Positions 7,531 to 11,596 of a stretch of DNA of 11,596 bases are shown piece after piece. The notes beneath the pieces were generated by a model. That model was not told the DNA's origin. It saw only the letters and a list, made by a program, of their open reading frames with translations, and made no database searches. This stretch comes from Flavobacteriales bacterium UBA7430 (GTDB taxonomy: Bacteria > Bacteroidota > Bacteroidia > Flavobacteriales > UBA7430). How positions within the stretch are numbered: position 1 is the stretch's first letter; each line of letters begins with the position of its first letter. The stretch spans positions 1 to 11,596 of the forward strand of contig DLQO01000037.1 of NCBI GenBank assembly GCA_002478765.1, given 5' to 3'. Both the position numbers and the translations under genes were made by a program.

Positions 7531-8025
7531 TTAATCTTCAGCCCTAAGGATTTGATTGATGGAGGCCATTTTGATGGCTGCTATGGCACACTCCACCCCT
7601 TTGTTACCCAATTTACCTCCCGAACGGTCGATGGCTTGTTGCATCGTATTGTCGGTAAGTACACCAAATATAACAGGAATGTCGAGTGTGATGTTCAATT
7701 GCGTGATGCCGTTGCTGATGCCTTGGCAAACAAAGTCAAAATGCTTGGTTTCACCCTGAATAACAGATCCCAGTGTAATGATGCCGTCCACATCGGTTGT
7801 TTCTGCGAGTAGGTTGGCTCCGTAGGTCAATTCAAAACTACCGGGTACATTAACGCGTATGATGTCTTCTGGGGCCACTCCATTTTCGATAAGGGCTTCA
7901 TGAGCTCCTTTGTAGAGCCCTTCGGTGATTTCTTCGTTCCATTCAGAAACAACAATCCCAAAGCGCAGACCGGCTGCGTTTGGGATGGTTTCTTTATCGT
8001 AATAAGATAGATTTGTTGTAGCCAT
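7531..8025 (-). CDS. ribH: 6,7-dimethyl-8-ribityllumazine synthase
   Basis: This enzyme condenses 5-amino-6-ribitylamino-uracil with 3,4-dihydroxybutanone 4-phosphate to give lumazine, the penultimate step of riboflavin synthesis in the cytosol. The 164-residue protein has the family's motifs in order: [13 protein letters not shown] with W29 in the aromatic substrate-stacking position, [11 protein letters not shown] (60-70), [15 protein letters not shown] with catalytic H95, and PVIFGVLT followed by [11 protein letters not shown] (phosphate and ribityl binding). Length is typical. It starts 3 bases after the stop of the TPR gene and is probably cotranscribed from the promoter near 8740-8766. 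It converges with the hlyD remnant, with only 2 bases between the stops and no evident terminator. No riboswitch or other rib gene is in the window. Confidence 0.97.
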   Translation of the reverse strand: MATTNLSYYDKETIPNAAGLRFGIVVSEWNEEITEGLYKGAHEALIENGVAPEDIIRVNVPGSFELTYGANLLAETTDVDGIITLGSVIQGETKHFDFVCQGISNGITQLNITLDIPVIFGVLTDNTMQQAIDRSGGKLGNKGVECAIAAIKMASINQILRAED

Positions 8026-8028
8026 ATA

Positions 8029-8712
8029 CTAGTTTGAAGCACTTACGCGCGCAATGTATTTGTCAACTTTTTGACCTTCGTTTGAAGAGGCAAATTCAGT
8101 TTTAATACGCGTGTACAAGAGCAATGCATTTTCATTATCGCCTAAGGTGTATGCAGCATTAGCAGCTTTCATCAGAAATATAGGCGTGGTGAAGTCGTTG
8201 GTTCTTAGTTCAGCTGCTTTGATGTAGTAGTCTAGAGCTTCTTCATTTTGTCCCAATTCCGAAAAAGCATCACCGATGGCCGCTTTTGCAATGGGAGAAA
8301 GAATTTCATCGTCAGAAGAGAACTTATCTAAATGTTGGATTGCATTGGTCGCATCACCTAATCTTAAATAAGAGATTCCAGCGTAGTACTCAGCCAAATT
8401 TGCTGATTTAGTTCCTCCGTAGGTGTCAATGATTTCTAGAAGGCCAGCATATTGCTCGTCACCGTCAAGTGCCTCTTGGAATTTACTAAGTTCAAAATTC
8501 TTCTCAGCCATGTACATTTCTGTACTTGCATTGTTTTCTTTGGGTTGAACATAAAATCGGTCGTAAGCGAAGAATCCACTGAATCCTATGGCTATAGCAA
8601 GAACAATAACCATCAGGTTATTTTTGTTTTCTTCTACATACATCTCAGCTTTTGTAAGATTTTCCTCAATCGACTTTAGTTGTTCTTGTGCTTGATTTTT
8701 ATCGTCAGCCAT
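8029..8712 (-). CDS. YfgM-like membrane-anchored tetratricopeptide repeat protein
   Basis: This 227-residue protein has a short cytoplasmic N-terminus that looks coiled-coil-forming (QEQLKSIEENLTKAEMYVEEN), one membrane helix (about 32-50) and a periplasmic TPR-type helical domain. The repeats are visible as AEYYAGISYLRLGDATNAIQ, AAIGDAFSELGQNEEALDYY and AANAAYTLGDNENALLLY. The layout matches the YfgM/TPR_21 family. The E. coli member associates with the SecYEG translocon and periplasmic chaperones; a similar role here is inference. ATG 8712 (MADDKNQ) is chosen over a TTG at 8742 because that TTG forms the end of a perfect TAnnTTTG -7 element and so lies upstream of the likely transcript start. 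The gene leads a two-gene unit with ribH and diverges from recF. Confidence 0.88.
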   Translation of the reverse strand: MADDKNQAQEQLKSIEENLTKAEMYVEENKNNLMVIVLAIAIGFSGFFAYDRFYVQPKENNASTEMYMAEKNFELSKFQEALDGDEQYAGLLEIIDTYGGTKSANLAEYYAGISYLRLGDATNAIQHLDKFSSDDEILSPIAKAAIGDAFSELGQNEEALDYYIKAAELRTNDFTTPIFLMKAANAAYTLGDNENALLLYTRIKTEFASSNEGQKVDKYIARVSASN

Positions 8713-8739
8713 TTTACTGCATTTAGGTTTATTGATCGA

Positions 8740-8766
8740 CAAAAATAAAAGAAATTCTCAAATCAA
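8740..8766 (-). promoter_or_regulatory. Bacteroidetes-type promoter for the TPR-ribH unit
   Basis: Read on the minus strand, TATTTTTG (8747-8740) matches the phylum's -7 consensus TAnnTTTG exactly. A TTG (8766-8764) lies 16 bases upstream as a -33 candidate. Transcription would start near 8733, leaving about 20 bases before ATG 8712. Confidence 0.5.
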
Positions 8767-8813
8767 CGCTATAAATATAAAATCAGGTCTTATTTTTACG
8801 CAAATTAATTTTA

Positions 8814-9911
8814 ATGCACCTCAAAAACCTTTCTTTAATATCTTTTAAGAACTACGAAGAAGCGCAACTGATTTTTTCTTCCAACATCAATTGTTTTGTA
8901 GGAAACAATGGTGTGGGTAAGACGAATTTATTGGATGCGATCTACTACATGTGTTTTTGCAAGAGCTATTTCAACCCTATGGATAGCCAAAACATTCAGC
9001 ATGAAAAACCTTTTTTCACGGTCGAAGCTCTTTTTGATCGAAATAATCAGGACGATCATGTTTTTTGTGGGGTTAAAAGAGGGCAAAAGAAAGTTTTTAG
9101 ACGCAACAAGAAGGAGTATGAGAAGCTTGCAGATCATATTGGTTTATTCCCATTGGTGATGATTTCTCCTGCAGACAGGAACTTAATCATTGAGGGTAGT
9201 GAAACGCGACGAAAGTTTATGGACGGCGTCATTTCACAATCCGATAAAATTTACTTGCAGCATCTGATCAAGTACAATCAAGTACTTTCACAAAGAAATG
9301 CGCTTTTGAAATATTTCGCATCCAATTTAACCTATGATCCAGAAACGCTTGGTATATACAATGAGCAGTTGATTGATTTGGCTGAAAAGATTTACAACAA
9401 GCGTTGTGGTTTTATGGAAAAGTTTAATCCTACTTTCCAGAAGTATTACCAAGCGATTTCAGGAACCAAAGAGCTTGTGAGCTTATCCTACAAGTCGCAA
9501 TTAAATGATACAGATTTAAACACCTTGTTTGAAGAAAACCTTAACAAGGATAAGGTTTTACAATATACTTCATGCGGCGTTCATAAAGATGATTTACTGT
9601 TTAAAATCGGAGATTTTCCGATTAAAAAACAAGGCTCTCAAGGACAGCAAAAAACCTATTTGATTTCTCTGAAACTCGCTCAATTTGATTTTCTTAAAAA
9701 TCTTTTAGGCACCAAACCACTATTGCTTTTAGATGATATTTTTGATAAATTAGATGACACCAGAGTGGAGTCTATCGTGCGTTTGGTATCTGAACATCAT
9801 TTTGGACAAATTTTCATTACCGATACCCACAAAGAACGAACCGAGGACATAGTTAAAAAGATAGACGATTCATACAAGATTTTTGACGTTATTGATGGTG
9901 AAATTTCATGA
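8814..9911 (+). CDS. recF: DNA replication and repair protein RecF
   Basis: This 365-residue SMC-like ATPase works with RecO and RecR to load RecA at single-strand gaps. The N-terminus carries LSLISFKNYEEAQLIF, typical of the family, then Walker A GNNGVGKT (30-37). The ABC-type signature region is GSQGQQKTYLISLKLAQ (274 onward), and Walker B is LLLLDDIFDKLD with D307 and D308. RecF lacks the long coiled coil of other SMC proteins, and this length is normal. The start at ATG 8814 is fixed by the conserved LKNLSLISF just after it. It overlaps the DUF721 gene by 4 bases (ATGA). An imperfect -7 element, TATTTTTA, at 8791-8798 is a weak promoter candidate. It diverges from the TPR gene. Confidence 0.97.
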   Translation: MHLKNLSLISFKNYEEAQLIFSSNINCFVGNNGVGKTNLLDAIYYMCFCKSYFNPMDSQNIQHEKPFFTVEALFDRNNQDDHVFCGVKRGQKKVFRRNKKEYEKLADHIGLFPLVMISPADRNLIIEGSETRRKFMDGVISQSDKIYLQHLIKYNQVLSQRNALLKYFASNLTYDPETLGIYNEQLIDLAEKIYNKRCGFMEKFNPTFQKYYQAISGTKELVSLSYKSQLNDTDLNTLFEENLNKDKVLQYTSCGVHKDDLLFKIGDFPIKKQGSQGQQKTYLISLKLAQFDFLKNLLGTKPLLLLDDIFDKLDDTRVESIVRLVSEHHFGQIFITDTHKERTEDIVKKIDDSYKIFDVIDGEIS

Positions 9912-10198
9912 GACGAGCTAAAGAACAAACACTAGGTGAAGTGATCAAAGAGCTTTTGAAAAACTACGACATCACGTCAAAGTTAAACGAAGCCCATGTG
10001 GTTACTTGCTGGGATAAGCTTATGGGGCCTTCCGTAACGAAATACACGGTTAATATTGAGGTGGAAAAACGAATCTTATTTGTTCAACTCAACAATGCAG
10101 CTTTAAAACAAGAGCTTAGCTACGCTCGAGAAAAAATTAAAAAGATGTTGAATGATGAGGTGGGCGAGGAGGTCTTGCTGGATGTTCGCATCTATTGA
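9908..10198 (+). CDS. DUF721 (DciA-like) protein
   Basis: This 96-residue protein belongs by pattern to DUF721. The order is an N-terminal helix with LGEVIKELLKNYDI, then LNEAHVVTCWDKLMGPSVTKYT, a strand pair VEKRILFVQLNNAALKQELSY, and a terminal helix with VLLDVRIY. Related DciA proteins load the replicative helicase DnaB in bacteria lacking DnaC/DnaI-type loaders. That function for this short form is family-level inference. It overlaps the end of recF by ATGA, so translation is probably coupled, and a replication/repair neighbourhood fits. An overlapping recF-DUF721 pair recurs in several bacterial groups as I recall. Confidence 0.88.
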   Translation: MRRAKEQTLGEVIKELLKNYDITSKLNEAHVVTCWDKLMGPSVTKYTVNIEVEKRILFVQLNNAALKQELSYAREKIKKMLNDEVGEEVLLDVRIY

Positions 10199-10201
10199 GG
10201 C

Positions 10202-10225
10202 TTCTAGAAAAGTTCTTTTCAAGAA
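10202..10225. terminator. Hairpin between convergent DUF721 and rhodanese genes
   Basis: An imperfect palindrome fills the gap between the two stop codons. TTCT pairs with AGAA and GAAAA with TTTTC around a GTTC loop, with one A/A mismatch. Being symmetrical, it could act on transcripts from both sides. It is AT-rich and lacks a clear U tract, so terminator function is only plausible. Confidence 0.4.
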
Positions 10226-10561
10226 TCAATATCGATTCATACTCGGGTCTATTTCTATCGCCCAAGCGTCTATCCCTCCTTCTAGGTTGATTAATCTATG
10301 AAATCCTTTTGTCTCCAGATAGTGAATTACATTTAAACTTCGTACTCCGTGGTGACACATAATTACTGCGGATTCCTGTTTTGGAATTTTTTCAATAGAT
10401 TCTATCAGACGACTCATCGGAATATTTTTTGTTCCCTCAATACGACAGATTTCCCATTCAAAAGACTCTCTTACGTCAATAATAGAAATTTTTCCTCCTG
10501 AATTTATGCGATTCGAAAGTTCCCCAACGGAAATGCTTTTAATCTCTTTGTTAAGATTCAT
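10226..10561 (-). CDS. Single-domain rhodanese-like protein
   Basis: This 111-residue protein consists of one rhodanese domain. It shows IIDVRE (DVRE at 29-32), the active-site loop CHHGVRS with the catalytic Cys at 69, and the closing LEGGIDAWAIEIDPSMNRY. Such proteins carry sulfur as a cysteine persulfide; the physiological acceptor is unknown. The frame could start 18 residues earlier at 10615. I prefer ATG 10561 because the extension has no rhodanese character and contains a TATATTTG match to the -7 consensus, implying that transcription starts inside it. The gene converges with the DUF721 gene and diverges from the SDR gene. Confidence 0.88.
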   Translation of the reverse strand: MNLNKEIKSISVGELSNRINSGGKISIIDVRESFEWEICRIEGTKNIPMSRLIESIEKIPKQESAVIMCHHGVRSLNVIHYLETKGFHRLINLEGGIDAWAIEIDPSMNRY

Positions 10562-10575
10562 TTTTAGTAATTTTG
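10547..10575 (+). promoter_or_regulatory. Bacteroidetes-type promoter for the SDR gene
   Basis: TTTG (10547-10550), a 17-base spacer and TAATTTTG (10568-10575) match the phylum's -33/-7 pattern exactly. Transcription would begin near 10582, about 48 bases before the TTG start at 10630. The element overlaps the first codons of the rhodanese gene on the other strand. Confidence 0.55.
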
Positions 10576-10595
10576 TAAACGTTAAATCATCAGGG

Positions 10596-10603
10596 CAAAT
10601 ATA
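10596..10603 (-). promoter_or_regulatory. -7 element for the rhodanese gene
   Basis: The minus strand reads TATATTTG here, an exact TAnnTTTG match, with TTTG 13 bases upstream (10617-10620), which is closer than usual. A start near 10589 would leave about 28 bases before ATG 10561. Confidence 0.4.
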
Positions 10604-10629
10604 TTCGTTAATCATACAAAGAGAAAGAT

Positions 10630-11535
10630 TTGAAGGTACTTATAACAGGGGGTAGTGGGTTGATTGGAAAGGTTCTGACACAATTTTTGAAAGATGCAGG
10701 TCATGACGTTGCTATTTTAACGAGGAAGGTCAATCCAAAACTTAAGGTGAAGCAGTATCAATGGGATCCTAGGGTTCATGAAATCGATTCTGAGGCCCTC
10801 TTTAATGTGGATTGCATCATTCATCTGGCGGGTGCGAACATCGCTGAGAAAAGATGGACGAAGAAACGATGGGAAGAGATGTATTCCAGCCGTGTAGCCA
10901 GTGCTGAGTTTTTGTTTGAAAAAGTTAAAGAAGACCAGATTCCTCTAAAGTCTTTCATTTCATCCTCTGCGATTGGTTGGTATGGCGCGGATACTTCTGA
11001 GCAAGTGTTCACGGAAGAAGCAGCGTGTGCGGATGATATCTTAGGGGATTTGTCATTGGCATGGGAGGCTGCTGCCGATTCTTTTTCTGATATAGGTTGC
11101 TCTGTTTCGAAAGTTAGAACGGGGATTGTTTTGACAAATGGGGGGGGAGCTTTACCTAAAATGATGAAGCCCATACTTTTTGGTATGGGATCACCCATCG
11201 GTTCGGGTATGCAATACATGCCGTGGATACATATGGATGACTTATGTGCCATTTACAAGCAACTTTTAGAACAAAAACTGCCTGCTGGTGTTTACAATGG
11301 AGTTTCTCCTGAACACGTTACAAATAAGGATTTGACCCGTTTGTTGGCTAAAGTTTTACAAAGACCTCTTTGGTTGCCTAATGTCCCTTCTTTTGTTCTT
11401 TCTCTCATTTTCGGAAAGATGGCTGTAATTTTACTGAATGGAAGTCGTGTGTCTGCCGATAAATTGATTGAAAAGGGGTTTCAGTTTAAATATCCGAAAA
11501 CACTTGCAGCCCTCGAGGATGTTCTCAATAAGTAA
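10630..11535 (+). CDS. TIGR01777-family NAD(P)-binding SDR protein (YfcH-like)
   Basis: This 301-residue protein is an atypical (extended-like) short-chain dehydrogenase. The nucleotide-binding loop GGSGLIG is at 7-13 and LAGANIAEKRWT at 66-77. SSSAIGWYG (111-119) supplies the catalytic-region serine and tyrosine. A substrate-side WIHMDDL follows at 199-205, and a C-terminal DUF1731-like tail includes SRVSADKLIEKGFQFKYP. The family's substrate is not established. It must start at TTG 10630: an in-frame stop lies at 10609-10611, no ATG or GTG lies between, and the dinucleotide-binding first strand KVLITGG begins at the second codon. The Shine-Dalgarno match (AGAGAAAG) is weak. It is divergent from the rhodanese gene, with which it shares the control region. 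Confidence 0.93.
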   Translation: MKVLITGGSGLIGKVLTQFLKDAGHDVAILTRKVNPKLKVKQYQWDPRVHEIDSEALFNVDCIIHLAGANIAEKRWTKKRWEEMYSSRVASAEFLFEKVKEDQIPLKSFISSSAIGWYGADTSEQVFTEEAACADDILGDLSLAWEAAADSFSDIGCSVSKVRTGIVLTNGGGALPKMMKPILFGMGSPIGSGMQYMPWIHMDDLCAIYKQLLEQKLPAGVYNGVSPEHVTNKDLTRLLAKVLQRPLWLPNVPSFVLSLIFGKMAVILLNGSRVSADKLIEKGFQFKYPKTLAALEDVLNK

Positions 11536-11596
11536 TTTTTTGAACGGCTGGAAATTATATTTTGACAAATAAAAAAAAGTTCTGCATTTCTGCAGA

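Noticed and set aside
8713..8742. A TTG start giving a 10-residue longer TPR protein.
   Set aside because: The TTG is part of a perfect TAnnTTTG promoter element, and the ATG at 8712 is a better start.
10562..10615. An 18-residue N-terminal extension of the rhodanese protein.
   Set aside because: It has no domain character and contains a likely -7 promoter element, so it is probably not transcribed as coding sequence.
11581..11596. A TCTGCA / TGCAGA inverted repeat at the right edge and a TATTTTG-like element before it (about 11560-11567).
   Set aside because: A 6-bp stem cut by the window edge and an imperfect -7 match are too little to call a feature.
1..11596. CRISPR array, tRNA or rRNA gene, IS element or transposase.
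   Set aside because: I saw no spaced direct repeats, cloverleaf pattern or transposase motif anywhere, including at the edges of the pump cassette.

Overview
The window reads as a chromosomal segment from a member of the Bacteroidetes, probably Flavobacteriia or a relative. The grounds are low-GC coding sequence, few clear Shine-Dalgarno sites, several matches to the Bacteroidetes promoter -7 element TAnnTTTG, and a RecF / DUF721 / YfgM-like TPR / lumazine synthase neighbourhood that I recall as common in this phylum. I ran no database search.

Left part, about 1-3858: a peptide (RiPP or bacteriocin-type) export locus. It starts inside a double-glycine precursor whose leader start lies off the left edge. 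A 58-residue two-helix membrane protein follows and is a candidate immunity protein. After a strong hairpin comes a tight three-gene operon: a five-helix Yip1-like membrane protein, a membrane-anchored CEHC thioredoxin-like protein, and a full-length C39 peptidase ABC exporter (PCAT). The predicted core has one Cys near each end and no Lys, Arg, Asp or Glu. The thiol-redox protein in the operon fits a peptide made with one disulfide.

Middle, 3920-6901: a compact, visibly A-rich cassette of FtsX/MacB-type permease, MacA-like adaptor and MacB/LolD-type ATPase, together a complete efflux pump. It sits where the PCAT's HlyD partner gene would be expected to start. Immediately after it, about 6957-7528, lies what looks like a broken hlyD: a scrap of the N-terminal lipoyl domain joined to the C-terminal part, with a stop codon and a frame change and apparently without the central coiled coil. 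The exporter may have lost its dedicated adaptor when the pump arrived, or the pump's adaptor may now serve instead. The pump could also be the producer's self-protection.

Right part, 7531-11596: housekeeping genes. ribH and a YfgM-like TPR gene are on the minus strand. recF and a DciA-like DUF721 gene diverge from them and overlap by ATGA. Then come a small single-domain rhodanese (minus) and a TIGR01777-family SDR protein (plus, TTG start). The last two are divergent genes with promoter elements that appear to face and overlap one another.
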